From Myrica gale (lineage: Eukaryota > Streptophyta > Magnoliopsida > Fagales > Myricaceae), in the NCBI GenBank assembly GCA_963930655.1, contig OZ005603.1:12609001-12673000 (forward strand): 64,000 nt of DNA, in the 5' to 3' direction. A program made the translations under genes and the position numbers. The notes beneath the pieces were generated by a model. That model worked only from the letters and a program-made list of their open reading frames with translations. It had not been told where the DNA came from and did not search any database. Positions 11,712 to 24,267 of the stretch are shown piece after piece. Position 1 is the first letter of the stretch, and each line of letters begins with the position of its first letter.

Positions 11712-14270
11712 TGCAGTCGTTCGTTTTATAAATTTTGGATGGAATTTTGAATATTTAAGTAGACTGAAGTTTTATAGGTTTTTGTAGGGCTGGGCAAAAA
11801 ACCCGGTACCCGAAATACCGACCCGACCCGACCCGTTTCCGGCCCGATCGGGTCGGGTTTTATCAGGGTCGGGTTCGGGTTCGGGTTTGAAATATTTTAA
11901 AACCGAATATCGGGTTCGGGTTCGGGTTTATAATTTAACCCGAAAATGGACCCGACCCGACCCGAAAGAGAAATTAGAAACCTACGTTTGATACCCTCAG
12001 CGAAACGCACCGTTTCGCTGAGGGTATTTTCTCCCTTTGGCGGCCACTCTTTAGGTTTTACTTTTAGTCTTCATTCGAAATCGTGAGACCAGCTGCCGAG
12101 TTCGCACTTTCGCCCCCACCCCCCGCCTGGCCGCCGTGTGTGCTCTCCCTCCTGCCGCCGTGTCTGGCCTTTCTCGACTCTCGGAGTCTCGGTAATCTCC
12201 CTCTCCATCTCATGCGGTGCAGATCTATTTATATTTCCATACATTTTGTGTGAGTAAAGCTATGTGTTTGTGAAGTTATTGGTTTGGATGCCATTTTGTG
12301 AATATTATTGGTCGGATCTAGGTGATTATTATTGGTCGGATCTAGGTTTGGATTCCATTTTGTGAATAACACTGGCATAACACTGGCATGTTGTTATCAC
12401 TGATAATGCTGAGTGAAATAGCTTTCTGTTACCTCAGGGATTTCTGCAACAGAGGAGGTAGAAGTTTTGATATTTGCCATTATGTATAGATGTATCCATG
12501 AAATTCCAAATGCCCCTACTTGTATTTTAAGAACCACAATGTTGTTCATACTAGTTTTAGAGTTCTTAATTTATTTTCAGTCCATTATCCTCGCATAACA
12601 ATGTTTTCCTATTAGAAGTTCAGAATCATGTGGTGTGCACTCATTGTTTTTTGGAGCAGTAGAGTGATGCTAAGATGGAAAATTTTGCCTTGAATATTGT
12701 ATGTTTGTTCCTAAATGGTATTTGTTACTAAATGGAGATGGGCTATATTTCATTCTCTGAAGTTGTTTTGACATTTTGGTTCATCGATGAAACTACAGGC
12801 TGACTGTGCTCCGTTTCCCTGCTAGTCAGTTCCTTCAATGCGTACTTGTGGTTTTTGACTAATCCATCAACGGTGAATGCTCTTATATGTGCCCAAAATT
12901 GGTTGAAGTCCAAACCTATCTTTCATCAAGAGGAAGAGTTGGATGATATTGAGAGTTACAAGCTTGATGCAGGTATCTTTGTCATGCATTGTAAATTTTT
13001 AATTGTTAAATAATAATTGTTTTCATTTCAATTATTAAATGAGTGAAGTTAAATTCATTTGTATGGTTGTTGTTGTTGTTTTAGAATTAGAGGTCGATCC
13101 ATTGGGCACTCTTCTCGAATAATGATTATGAACGTGGAGCTGGACTGCTGGAGTATGACTACAACAAAAAACAATGTAACTTGTTTACTTTCTAGCATTG
13201 ATTATTTTTATGCTCATCTTATTTTCTAAGGGATTGTGTTGTGATTTGTAAAGTCTAAAGTGTAAACAGTTGTGCAGGGTAGAAGATTCATTTGCTGCGA
13301 TCGTTCAAGACTCAAGTCTTCAAGAATATATTATTTGCTTTCATTGTGATTTGATCTCAGCAAGTTGTTGTAATAGTTAGAATTTAGAATTATTATATTT
13401 TCATAATTTCATTGTAATAGAGTAATGGCTTAAGGAATTATGTTTATTGCTTGTAATAGTTAGAACTTAGAATGTTTTGATGTCTGCACACGTATTGCTC
13501 ATGTAATAGACTAATGACTGTGAGAATGTCTTCACACGAATTGCTCATTTGCTTGTAATAGAAAAACACAATGAAAATATGTATGTTACTTGAAGCCCAA
13601 CAACTTGCTGAGATCAAGTTGGGCCAAACACAACTTGCTGAAAATATGTATTTTCTGCAGTGACTGGGCCAAACACCGAAAAACACAAGTTTCAAGTCTT
13701 CAAGAAGCCCAACAACTTGCTGAAAATGTATTTTCTGCAGTGACTGGGCCAAACACAAAAAAATACAATGAAACATAACACTGCACACGTATAGCCCAGT
13801 GGTATTGGGCCTTTTGGGCTTTGAAGCCCAAAAGCGTTATGGGCCAAAATTTTTAGGCCCAAAACCCCGAACCCGAGCTGAACCCGAGCCGAACCCGAAA
13901 ATCGGGTTCGGCTCGGGTCTACCCGTATTTCGGGTCGGGTTCGGGTCAAAATTTCCGAACCCGAACCCTTCGGGTTCGGGTTCGGGTTGGTGAAAACCCG
14001 ACCCCGAAGCCGAAAAGCCCACCCCTAGGTTTTTGTATAAAAGTCAGTGAATTTTTTTTTAAATATTAATTTTTATTAGAGTTTGTAAAAAAGTGTAGAG
14101 ATAGATGATCTGATGTAACTATTTTAATAAAAAATATTGGAATTTGGTGAAAAAATATGGAGAGAGAAGATTTGTTACAATTTTTTTTAAAAAGTATTGA
14201 AATTTGTGTGAAAGATATTGATATTTGTGTAGAATTTTTTGAGATTTTGATACGATGAAATTGCACTCGG
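11712..14270. mobile_element. MITE interrupted by a hAT element
   Basis: Text at 11717-11784 (cgttcgttttataaatttt, then agttttataggttttt) and at 14028-14270 continues the same sequence found unbroken at 36785-37130. The hAT element at 11785-14027 sits between the two halves, so the MITE is older. Outer borders are approximate. Confidence 0.6.
11785..14027 (+). mobile_element. Non-autonomous hAT element with transposase tail remnant
   Basis: Starts TAGGGCTGGGCAAAAAAC; the right end on the other strand reads TAGGGGTGGGCTTTTC. Both flanks carry the perfect 8-bp duplication ggtttttg (11777-11784 and 14028-14035). Subterminal arrays of CGGGT and CGGGTTCGGGTT fill 11806-11965 and 13865-14000. A GC-rich leader lies at 12000-12200. 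Around 12870-13120, pieces such as LICAQNWLKSKPIF and EVDPLGTLLE resemble the C-terminal dimerisation end of hAT transposases, so it is an internally deleted element that could move only with help. Confidence 0.82.
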
Positions 14271-14285
14271 ACAAAAACAATTGGA

Positions 14286-14985
14286 TAATTATAAGCATAA
14301 TAAAGTACATATCGCTAGTACGTAGGATGGAAAAAGATAGCTGAAAGTACATAGCACATTGTAACATGATTTTCTTTAATTTAAAAACCTATTGCAGGGT
14401 TTGCTTAAACAAAAATGAAAAAATTAAAAAAAGAAACGTTTTTAATTATTTTCTCAGAAAATACCTTTGAGATTGTTATATTAAGGACATAACCTTGTCA
14501 TAATTATCTGCAATCTTCATTTATTGGGAGGCCATTATTTTTTTTGGGGGTCTTTCAAAACGCTTAGATTTGGGGATACAAAATTCATCAGGAATTATTT
14601 TGGGGGACAGTGGCCCTGCCAGCCACCTCTATTCCTGATATACTGATGTCTAGTTCGTCTGAGACCAGTGCACAAAGAGAGCACGAAATTTCTCTTGTTC
14701 CTAAAAAAAGAAGAAGAAAAAAAAGAGGCAATTAGATAATATTTTAGACTTGATTTTTGACCATTTTGAAAACCAAACCCATGAACCTTTTGTCAACACT
14801 TATTCAGTGTTTTAATTTAAACCAACCTAAAGAATTGTATATATTCCATCAATGGAAGAAGATGAGAAAATATAAGAAATATGCAGTGCACTAGTGCGGT
14901 CTGCAGGTGCATGGATGAATGATGATGGAACCTTCAGTTACAAGTGTCTTGATAAAAGATCAGTTTCAATATCATTATTTTTATG
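14286..14985. other. Intergenic
   Basis: AT-rich, no gene or clear repeat ends recognised. Confidence 0.4.
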
Positions 14986-15560
14986 CAGTAGCGGAACCAT
15001 AAATCTAATTAAAGGGGATCGAATTCTTAAGGGAAAATGACCAAAAAAAACTACGCAATGCAAAAATATATATTAGACTTAAAATATCAAAAATTAAGGA
15101 CTAAAGATACTAAAATATATTAAAATACACGTATCGTACTATTTGCTGATATTAAGAGGTGACAATTGGATTCTACAAGATTGCATATTCTTAAAGATTT
15201 GTAAAATAACTTTGTTCTCAATAGTTTCAAAATTTTCTTTCTCGATGTATACCACCAAACTAGCATTCATCCATTCATCTTCTATCTTACTACGCAAATC
15301 AGTTTTAATACACTTCATCGCAGAGAACATTCTTTTAACGGTTACAATCGCAACTGGTAAGATCAATACAAACTCAATCAGCTGATAAACCAATGGATAT
15401 AGAGTATGTTTTATTGTCTCGACCATCTTCACAGCAAGGCCTCTAATATCTTGAAACTCAAAAAAAACATCAGGACTTCTCACATAATAAATGTAGGTTC
15501 TAAGTTGATCTCTAAGCATAGTATGATCAATTCACAATTTTAGTTGTCCCGAGATAACAA
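14986..15560 (-). mobile_element. Truncated Tip100-type hAT element with transposase C-terminal end
   Basis: The terminus at 14986 (CAGTAGCGGAACC) matches the 3' end of the elements at 5187-6899 and 48379-50377 read on the minus strand. The minus-strand frame 15519-15139 contains YPLVYQLIEFVLILPVAIV, RMFSAMKCIKTDLRSKI and DEWMNASLVVYIEKE, the C-terminal dimerisation region of Tip100-group hAT transposases (family wording ...ERAFSAMK.IKTDLRNKM.DEW). The zinc finger and most of the catalytic core are missing; the 5' part is lost beyond about 15560. Confidence 0.75.
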
Positions 15561-16372
15561 CTCCTATTTATTATATCGCGTAATGATCTCTTGTACTCTA
15601 ATTATGTTATCTAGGCTGTAAGAATAGCGTCGATAGCCTCGACGATCGGTCCTGGGATAATTGAATGGAGCTGGGGCTGCAAAAGATCAAAGTATGAGAT
15701 GGAATCAACTGAGAAGCGTAGTGTAGTGTGTTATTGCCTGCGGATGAGGCAACATGTCATGATAGGTTGTAAGATAGAGTGCTGAGATAAAACACAACTT
15801 CATACCCCAACGGGAGGGGGAGAAAATTTTGAAATGTCTAGCCATATTTGGTATATTATTTTCTAAGCTATTTTGTTTCAATTTACTCATTTAATTTCCT
15901 ATTGATCCATTCTCCTTGTGGTTTGTCTAAGTTTCGCAGCGGATAAGCATCCAAACTATTGAATATTGTAGGGTTCACATTGCCCGGTAACTAATACGAA
16001 CAACAATGAATGTTATAGGTATTATATGCTTTGTTTCTACTTCTCCAAATTAGACGATCTAATTTGGTCAACAAATTGGCCTTAAATTTTTCTTTGCTTC
16101 TTAAAAGCTCTTGAAGCAATTAAATCATACATTTCTTATGAATTGAAATTTATAAATCCCATGTAGATATATATGGTAAAATTTAATACATCATAGCCAA
16201 AGAGAAGAAGAAAGACTAATACAAAAAATCAAAAAGCGAATTTCATCTTCATTTCTTACAAGAGTGTTTATTTCACATTGTGTACAATGAAATAAAAAAG
16301 AAAATTGAGGGCCTGGGCAGTTAGGGGTCGGTCTTGGGTTGTTGGAGGGCGGGCTGAGCTCCTAATTTGTAC
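15561..16372. other. Intergenic
   Basis: No gene or recognisable repeat end is seen; a weak continuation of the hAT remnant is possible. Confidence 0.35.
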
Positions 16373-16465
16373 CTGTAGCAGCGGTTAGCGGTTTTGAAAA
16401 AACCGCTGCTAAAGGTATACTTATAGCGGCGTTTTTATTAAAAACGTCGCTATAGGTATAGATGT
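16373..16465. mobile_element. CACTA subterminal repeat fragment
   Basis: Contains GTAGCAGCGGTTAGCGG, AACCGCTGCTAAAGG and TATAGCGGCGTTTTTATT, the same 'GCAGCGGTTTT' palindromic units that make up the ends of the CACTA element at 50651-53597. No terminus is visible here. Confidence 0.5.
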
Positions 16466-16858
16466 TAAAAAAATTAAAAAAATTCTAAAATTATATGTTA
16501 TTTAATGTTAATAATTGTTCTATAGACTATTTTGTTCCTTTTAATACATAATTTTATTTTGTCACGTGTTGTAAATTTTTCTTTAGGAGACCTACTTAAT
16601 AAAATATGGATTACATGTGCATTCTAACTTGAAATTGCTCTCTGCTTTATTGCTTCCCTGTTTTATCCTTTCACTTCATTGGTGCTCTTATTCTATATAA
16701 GGTCATAATCTGATCATTTTACGAATTGTTTGCCTACAAAGTATTTAGAGTTACTTTGTGGAACCCATCAAGCTTATTGTCAATTTAACCTGCATAAATA
16801 TTTTTTGACTTTGTATTGAAGAGTTTTCTGTGTCTGTTTCCTTGTATGTTTTATTTGC

Positions 16859-17060
16859 ACTACAAAAAAAAAGACCTATAACAGCGGTTGAAAACCGCTG
16901 CTATAGGTCACAAAACCGCTGCTATAACCTATATCAACCGATTTTTTAGCGGCGATCGCGACCGCCGCTATATACCCGTCGGCATAGGTCTATAGCGGCG
17001 GTTCGGTTGACTGTTGGTGAAGACCTCAGGTCTATAGCCTTAGTTTATAAGTATATTGGT
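16859..17060 (+). mobile_element. CACTA transposon end
   Basis: Starts with the diagnostic CACTACAAAAAAAAAGACC followed by repeated CTATAGCAGCGG-type motifs to about 17050, as in the element at 50651. No opposite end was found on the right before the next hAT element, so this is a solitary or truncated end. Confidence 0.65.
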
Positions 17061-17175
17061 CGGCACCGTTAATTTGTAATGTCGCCTAAAATAAGACATA
17101 ACTCTCATGTCAAACTTACAATTTTTTTTTATATTTGATAACAAGGCAAATATGTTGTATTTGACCTTTATAGTC

Positions 17176-18230
17176 TAGGGTTGTTCATGTGTCGGGTTGG
17201 GTCAGTTTTCTGCCAACCCAAGCCGGCCTGAAAACCCGACCCAACATAACTGTTTGAGTAAGGTCGGATTCGGTCCAGGTCCATACGAGTCTCTCTCTCT
17301 CTCTTTTCTTTAGGGTGTAGGGGGTGTACCCATATAACAGCTCTGCCTCATTATATCCAAATGTATCGAAATGTTAAATCTGCACATACTTACATTGCAA
17401 CCATAAAGTATGTTGTTGTTTGTATAATAATGGCACCTTCACCAACTTTAAATTAAAAAGAAAAACCGGTAAGCTCCTCCTCAAATATTACATTTGAAAA
17501 TCAAGCAGTCCAAAAAGTCTCATACAACAAACAAACTTAGAGGAGCATACACATGCAAACCTATAGAAAAAAGAGAGAACTTCAACATATGATTGGGAAA
17601 ACTATAGTGGCAGTGAAGTGAAAGACTGAAACCTTGCAAGAGAATCAAGAGACATGGTTGGGAGGATTTACCTGTTGAGCAGAGGCTTTTCTGTAGGTGA
17701 GCATGAGCATATGGGATAATGTAGACGATGAAGCTCACCAAAAGAGCCCCAACGACGGAGTTTATGGGTCCAAAGAATGGGAAAATTATCGCCAAGAACC
17801 ATATAGGTATCACCACTGGTAGCCTTGCTACTGCCCCTAAACACACGCTCCTTGTGTCATGCATCCCTATCTCCTTCTCCCACACGAAGTACAACGGGAT
17901 ACATGCATGGCATATTGCATAGGGTTCTCCTTCGAGGCAATTTTTTGTCGATCCAATCCGGCATGAAAACCTGACCCGACATAACTGTTTATTAAACCCG
18001 ACCGAACCCGATCCATTGAGAAGGAAGGATCTTATTGCTTAGGGTTCTCCTTTGAGGCGTTTAGGAAACTGGCGGGTTGGGTCGGGCTAAAGTGAAACCG
18101 ACAGTTTGGGCCTCAGCTCGGCCGAAGATAAGCGAGTTTCAATATTTTGAGCCCGCCTCGCCCGAACTCATATATAAACCGACCGATTTGGTCAGTTTCG
18201 GGCGGGTCGGGTCCAACGTGTACTACCCTA
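17176..18230. mobile_element. Non-autonomous hAT element carrying an auxin-transporter exon
   Basis: The left end TAGGGTTGTTCATGTG matches the right end on the other strand, TAGGGTAGTACACGTTG. Candidate flanking duplications are ctttatag (17166-17173) and ctttatac (18231-18238), with two extra bases next to the left terminus. Subterminal GGGTCGGG and CCCGACCC repeats lie at 17197-17260 and 17965-18215. A single LAX-like exon lies inside on the minus strand. Confidence 0.68.
17672..17925 (-). pseudogene. Captured AUX1/LAX auxin influx carrier exon fragment
   Basis: On the minus strand the frame reads PLYFVWEKEIGMHDT, then ARLPVVIPIWFLAIIFPFFG and PINSVVGALLVSF, then VYIIP, the highly conserved C-terminal membrane part of plant AUX1/LAX auxin/proton symporters. 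After VYIIP the frame shifts, but the next bases still encode HMLTYRKASAQQ and end at a correct splice donor (CAACAG before GTAAAT at 17671). The piece is about 250 bp of a protein of some 480 residues, so it cannot function as a carrier. It lies inside the hAT element at 17176-18230, most simply explained by capture. Confidence 0.8.
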
Positions 18231-18289
18231 CTTTATACATTGAATTCGGACCGACTTGATCATTTGGAAAATATACTGAGGTGATGTTC

Positions 18290-18600
18290 AATTGCAAAAA
18301 ATTCTCCAAATTTGTAGAATATTTAGGTAGATCATGAAGTTTTATTGAGATTTGTAAAAAGTTGGTGAAAATTTTAAAGTTATACGGTCGTAGATTGATT
18401 TTTATTGGAGTTTGTAAAAGAATATAGATAGAAATGGTTTAATGATTTTTTTTAATAAAAAACAATTGGAGTTTGATGAAAAAAGAATATTTGATATAAT
18501 TTTTCTTGAAAATGTATTAGAGTTTATATGAAAGAATGTTGAAGTTTGTGTTGAATTTTTTGATGTTTTAGATGTTTGGTTATAAATTTTTTTGCTTTAA
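18290..18600. mobile_element. MITE, same family as the 36785 copy
   Basis: Wording such as 'attctccaaatttgtagaat', 'ttattggagtttgtaaaag' and 'gtgttgaattttttgatg' follows the copies at 11712-14270 and 36785-37130. Ends are degenerate. Confidence 0.5.
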
Positions 18601-18652
18601 AAAAATCTCTCCAAAATTGTGGCTTTTTTACATGGCTGAACAACATAGTGGA

Positions 18653-18858
18653 CTAGGGTTGTGTTTGTGTTGTAAAATTTTAGTGTTGTTAAAATTTTAG
18701 GTATTGGGTTTAGTGAAAAAGTGAAGAGAGAGGTAATTTTTTATATTTGTTTGTAGTAAATAGTAATGATTTGAAGGGGAAAGAGAGATTATATTGTAAT
18801 ATTTAATTGTGTTAAAATTTTAGAGGGGGTAAAATTTTGGTATACAAACGCACCCTAG
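18653..18858. mobile_element. Short MITE
   Basis: Inverted ends CTAGGGTTGTGTTTGTG and, on the other strand, CTAGGGTGCGTTTGTATAC. The interior repeats 'gttaaaattttag'. A related but less complete copy may lie at 26207-26397. Confidence 0.5.
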
Positions 18859-20828
18859 GAGTGCTGCGACAAGCCCCTAACATTTGAACCCGTCTCACAG
18901 TCTGAGTATCAGTTAACTCAAACACTTGAACTCATGCCCAGTGACTATATAAGTTATTAAACCAAAATAGTAATTCTGACCCAGATGGTTATTCTTCCTG
19001 TTTTTTCGTTTATTGTGGGGATATCGTGGGAACAGATATTTCGGAAGCAACTTTGGAATTTTTCTCAGGTGTTCTTTACCTTCTTTTTACAGCTCAACAA
19101 AGAGTTTTGAAATAAATTTCAGAGGTACAGTTCTCTTTTACATTAAAAAAAATTACTAGATATAATTTGTCCAGGGATGAAAGTCAGTCCTCTTCCAACC
19201 ATTGAACAATTGCCCTTACACAAACCTAAGTTTGCTGGCTTTGGTTTCTCACCTGGCATTCTTTTGCTGCAGTTTACATGAGGATAAGTTTCGGCTAGTG
19301 GGCATAAATCTGTCGATCCCTTATTCCCATCATCTTCCCGAAAGATTTTTGAAGGAGTCTCCAAGGAAACTCTCTGAGCATCTCGCGCGCTTCCTTGTCA
19401 CGTGTGAAATGAACAACTACTTTTTGTAATGATTTCTTCCATCTGCAACTTTCATCCAGTTTCATTATTTTCAGCAACTCAAAGTGTTTTATTCGGCCCC
19501 CATCTTCGGCAAATTCGAAGAATTCATGATTCGTCTATTTTGCCAAATTTGGGAAGAGCATGGAGTGAACGAAAAGAATGTCATGAACAACTAGCTACTA
19601 CTGTGCAATGAAAGAGAAGACAGTGATCAACTTGACCATTCAATTTGAAGATCGTTTATCTTAAACTCTTTGGAATTTGGAATCTATCAGCAAGAGATGA
19701 TCACAGGCTACTCATCAGATGTGGGCCACAAAAAAAAGTAATCGGACTCGGCCGGTTCGAAACGGGTCAAACATACACCCATGAACAAGAAGAGAGAAAG
19801 GGAGAGGTGGATGGATATATGGCGTGAACCCATTTTCACACGTATGGTTCTGAATGCTTGCATAAAATCCTAGCCTTAGGCACCTACTAATTAAGAAGCA
19901 GACGAGAGAGAGAGCGAGAGCAAGAGCGAGAGAGAGATTTCAAAATTGACTCCATTGAGTTCTATTAGAGGGGTTTTGCAGAAAGTGTCACCCTCTTAAG
20001 AAACCTCATATTGGTCCACATGGCATCCATAAGTCGAGCCTTTTCCCACGATTCTACCAAAGGTTGTCTGGTCTATTTTTGGAGTTTGAAATGAAAACAC
20101 CGAAGCATATTAGCACCCATATTTATCCCACAAAGCTTTGTCTATATATCATTCGCTTTTTCACATGAAGAGATGATGGACTTCCCACCACCACCACAAC
20201 CAGCACCATTAACATAACCCCAAGCACCATTACCATTTTCTTTGCTCTCTCTCTCTCCCTTTCTCTCTCTGTTCCTCGCTTCGAGTACTGTCTCTGCAAT
20301 TGCATAACAGAGAGTCTCGTGTCTGCCACTTACTGCTATCGTCATATTTCGTGCTCCTCTCTCTCTCTGCCTCGCTTGGAGTACTCGTCTCTGCAACTGC
20401 ATAACATAGAGTCTCGTGTCTGCCCCACTTACTGCTATTGTCATATTTCGTGCTCTACCATCTGCTTCTTGTTTTATCTTCGTAGTTTAAACACAATGAA
20501 AGATTCTACTTTCGCCCTTGGGACAACTTTTATTTTCGAACTCTTGAATACGCACGTACGAGAGAGAAAAACATTGAAAAGAAGTTACAAGTGTGAGTAT
20601 TTAATATAGTATAGTTGGGCCTAACTCTCGGAATTAAACTTTGAAATTGAGATAGCATAGACTTCACCGCCTATTGATGCATCTCCCGCCCACACAAGCC
20701 TCAATGACGCGCTAGCTACCGCCTACCTCATTATTTGTAACCATTCCTTCCCGTAGGGTCACTTGCGCTGCGGGAGATCTTTAACAGGTTTCTACTGTAG
20801 CCTTTTGAGGAATTAGGAAACACAACAC
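18859..20828. other. Intergenic and upstream region of the KAT-like gene
   Basis: At 19180-19480 minus-strand frames look coding-like (for example CKGNCSMVGRGLTFIPG) but I do not recognise them. GA/CT-rich tracts lie at 19902-19936 and 20243-20275. Two imperfect copies of a segment (gagtctcgtgtctgcc, near 20311 and 20409) form a direct repeat about 100 bp apart. Confidence 0.4.
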
Positions 20829-22768
20829 ATGTCGTTTTCGGGTGCAAGAAACTTCTTCAACCGGTTCTGTGTCGCCGACCTTCATATGGACTAAGCTCCG
20901 AACATACATAATTTCGCCTTTCAATCCCCGTTATAGGTGACCATCACCTTTGCCGCATACAGTTCACTACTCAAAGTCTCAAATACTTTAATTTTCATGC
21001 TGTAGCTGCTGCTTCATACGGTCCTATTTCTTCGTTTTCAGGGCTTGGGAGAAGTTACTGGTTGTTTTAGTCATTTACTCGGCCGGGATTTCCTCATTCG
21101 AATTTGCATTCCTGCCTTACAAGCAAGACGCACTCTTCATCATCGACAACATCGTCAATGGCTTATTTGCCGTTGACATTATTCTCACCTTCTTCGTTGC
21201 ATATCTAGATGCCCAATCTTATCTGCTTGTCGATGACCCCAAGAAGATTGCTGTCAGGTGAATACAGTAGAGATCTTTGGTCTTAAAATTCTTAGTTTTG
21301 AGGTGAATCAGCAATTCTGTTTCTTTTAGAGAGATCACTTTTTCATATGATCCTATCCAACTTTCAGGTACTCCATATCTACCGGCCTGGTTTATTTTCG
21401 ACGTCTGTTCCACCGCACCATTTCAGTCCATCAGCCTCCTGTTCACAAATCATAGCGGCGGGCTTGGGTTTAGACTACTCAGCATGCTCAGACTCTGGCA
21501 TCTCAGACGAGTCAGTTCCCTGTTTGCAAGGTATCAATCTTATGCTCTGATATTGTATTCACGCTATTTCTCCGCCATAAACGAGAGCTTTTCCAAATAA
21601 ATATGGAGGCGCCGCACTCTTTTACCAAAAATAGAAACTTATGCTCTGGTTTTCTTGATAATTCCCAATTGATAACTTGGGAGAATCTAAACACTAACTT
21701 GCAAGTTTCCTTTCCTCCAGACTCGAGAAGGACATTCGGTTAAACTATTTCTGGACGCGATGCTTTAAACTCATTTCTGTGAGCCATGAACTTTTAGTTG
21801 TTTCTTTTCAAAGACATCGAAGCCACTTAAAATTTTTGTGGTTAGCCATTCTCGTGGATCTCAGGTGACCCTGTTTGCTGTACACTTCGCTGGCTGCATA
21901 AATGATCTGATTGCAGACAGATACCCTGATCCGCAAAAGACCTGGATTGGCGCGGTAAACCCGAATTTCAAGGAAGATGGTCTCTTGAACCGATACGTAG
22001 CTTCTATTTACTGGTCTATCACGACAATGACAACTACTGGTTACGGGGACCTGCATGCTGAAAACCCCATAGAGATGCTCTTTGATATCTTCTACATGCT
22101 GTTCAACCTGGGATTGGCGTCTTATATCATTGGAAACATGACAAACCTAGTTGTTCACTGGACAAGACGCACTAGAAATTTAGTATGTTGTCTGTACTTG
22201 TGACTCATTATTGCTCGGATTGTTTGAAACCCCCTAAAATAACATAATAGACCAAGTACATTCTGAATGGTATACATATGTACGTATGTGTTACTGTATC
22301 ATTGACTTATACTGTTCAGTATCCTTTCCTGGGACTGGGAAAGCTAACCACAAGAATCTCGCTTTGGTTCTACAGAGAGATTCAGTCCGAGCAGCCTCAG
22401 AATTTGCATCACGAAATCACTTGCCTCCTCGCATACAGGATCAGATGTTGTCACATATATGCTTGAATTTCAAAACAGAAGGGTGGAATCAACAAGGGAC
22501 CTTAAATGGTCTACCAAAAGCTATTCGTTCGAGCATTGCACACTATCTCTTCTTCCCCATTGTTCAAAAAGCGCACCTCTTTCAAGGGGTATCTCATGAC
22601 TTCCTGTTCCAGTTGGTAATACTTCACCTTCTTTTCCTCTAGTAGCTAAGAAAGTATCTTATATCTACAGATAATGTCAGTAAGCAATAGGGTAAATCCA
22701 TGAATTATGGACCTATGGTGTCTTTCTTAGCGCACGTATCCTTATTTCATTTGATGCTAATTCAATAT

Positions 22769-24267
22769 TGTTAGATGTATGCCCTCAAAATCAATCATTT
22801 TGCATAATTATGAGATAATTATTATTATTGTTTAATCACTTGTATATTATTTTGGGTACATGCAATGACATAAGATGTCATATAGTTGAGCAACATTGTA
22901 GAAAAGTCAGGTCAATGATTAATGAATCGGAGGCGGAGAGTATGACTTTTCGGATCCTTGTTTACTCTCTTTGTTCTAGACCGAGGTACATGATAATGTA
23001 TAAATAGGTCTACACTCGTTGTGCCTATATAAGATAGAATGATGGACTCCGTCATTGAGGTGATGACCTTAAGCAGACGAGTGGGTGCAATGTAAGAGTA
23101 CATGCACTGAACCGGATCAACTATGAATACCTTCTGGAAATGATCACTGATGTAGAGAATGATATTCAACACAATTAACTTATGTTGTCCTTAGACCAGA
23201 TAGAGTTGTGCAGGTTTGCTTGTTGTGTGCTTGTGCTTTGACTAAGTCATTTGGTGATGATCTTTACAAATCAAATATTCCAGATAAGGTTGAGTCTTGT
23301 GCATAATAAGTGAATTTGTATAATTGCTCAATATGAAATCCACCAGTCTCTTAACGAGACAATATATTCATTATGTCTGTATATTGTTGGACTCCTGTAA
23401 AAACGCTGCAGCGAGATTTTGTGAAAAGTGTTTTCACGAGTTTTACTTATATAATATATTAAGTAAATATTTGCGAAATTTTTTTTCGAAAAGTTTTGGA
23501 AGTCCAACAAGGTATAGACTGAAAATTAAGAATTATATGAGCTAGGGACTTAATCGGTGATATTATTCCGGTCCTATTAGCTCGTGTGGAATATAGTATG
23601 GTGGAAGGATAAATAAGCATATAATTGTTAGCAAAATGGATTTCACAAAAAACAGTCTCATTATCTCGGGGGTCAATTGTGATATGTTAATGGACATGAT
23701 CACAATTTGATGAAGCCCATAAATTCGGAATCAGAATATAAGGGGTTAATGAAAAAGAGTTTTTCATGATGATCCTACGGCCGAGATTTGAGATCCCTAA
23801 GACTATGTTTGCTTCAGTTTTCAAAAATTCTCAACCACTTTTTCATCAATTTCAATACATTTTTACCAATCCCAATAATTTTTTTTATCAATTTCAATAC
23901 CTTTTCACCAATCTCAATAACTTTTTACAAATTTCAACAACTTTTAACACACTTTTCACCAATCCCAAAAGAATCTACACTACTTTCAAAAAAACAAAAA
24001 CACAAAAAATGTTTTGAGATCTAAACCAAACATAGCCTAAATATCCCACGCTATAGCACAGTTGAGTTCTGAGCCAGCCATTATAAATAGCTCAGCAATC
24101 AGTTGAGAAGAGAGATTTTCATTCGAATGAAATTCACGAAAGAGAGTTTCTCTCTCTAGATTCTCTCTCTCTCAAATCTGTGCTTGGATATGAAGGAGGC
24201 AGAACGTTTGGGCTGCTCTGATTTCAACGATCCTGTCTTCCGCTGCGCTGATCCCGCGATTACAACA
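22769..24267. mobile_element. Solo LTR in an intron of the KAT-like gene
   Basis: Starts TGTTAGATGTATGCCC and ends GATTACAACA, with the perfect 5-bp duplication aatat on both sides (22764-22768 and 24268-24272). No internal region or partner LTR is present. A Harbinger-type MITE is nested near its 3' part. A diverged copy in the other orientation lies at about 43100-44125. LTR retrotransposon, superfamily not certain; intact duplication suggests moderate age. Confidence 0.78.
23801..24037. mobile_element. Harbinger-type (Tourist-like) MITE nested in the solo LTR
   Basis: Ends GACTATGTTTGCTTCAG and, on the other strand, GGCTATGTTTGGTTTAG; 3-bp duplications taa at 23798-23800 and 24038-24040. 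The interior is built of 'caatttcaatac..tttttaccaat' repeats. Confidence 0.72.

Noticed and set aside
13799-14022. Frames rich in EPEPNP or GFGSGSA
   Set aside because: They are translations of the CGGGTTCGGGTT subterminal repeats of the hAT element.
19143-19611. Overlapping minus-strand frames with coding-like wording
   Set aside because: No family recognised, several stops between pieces and no clear splice sites joining them.
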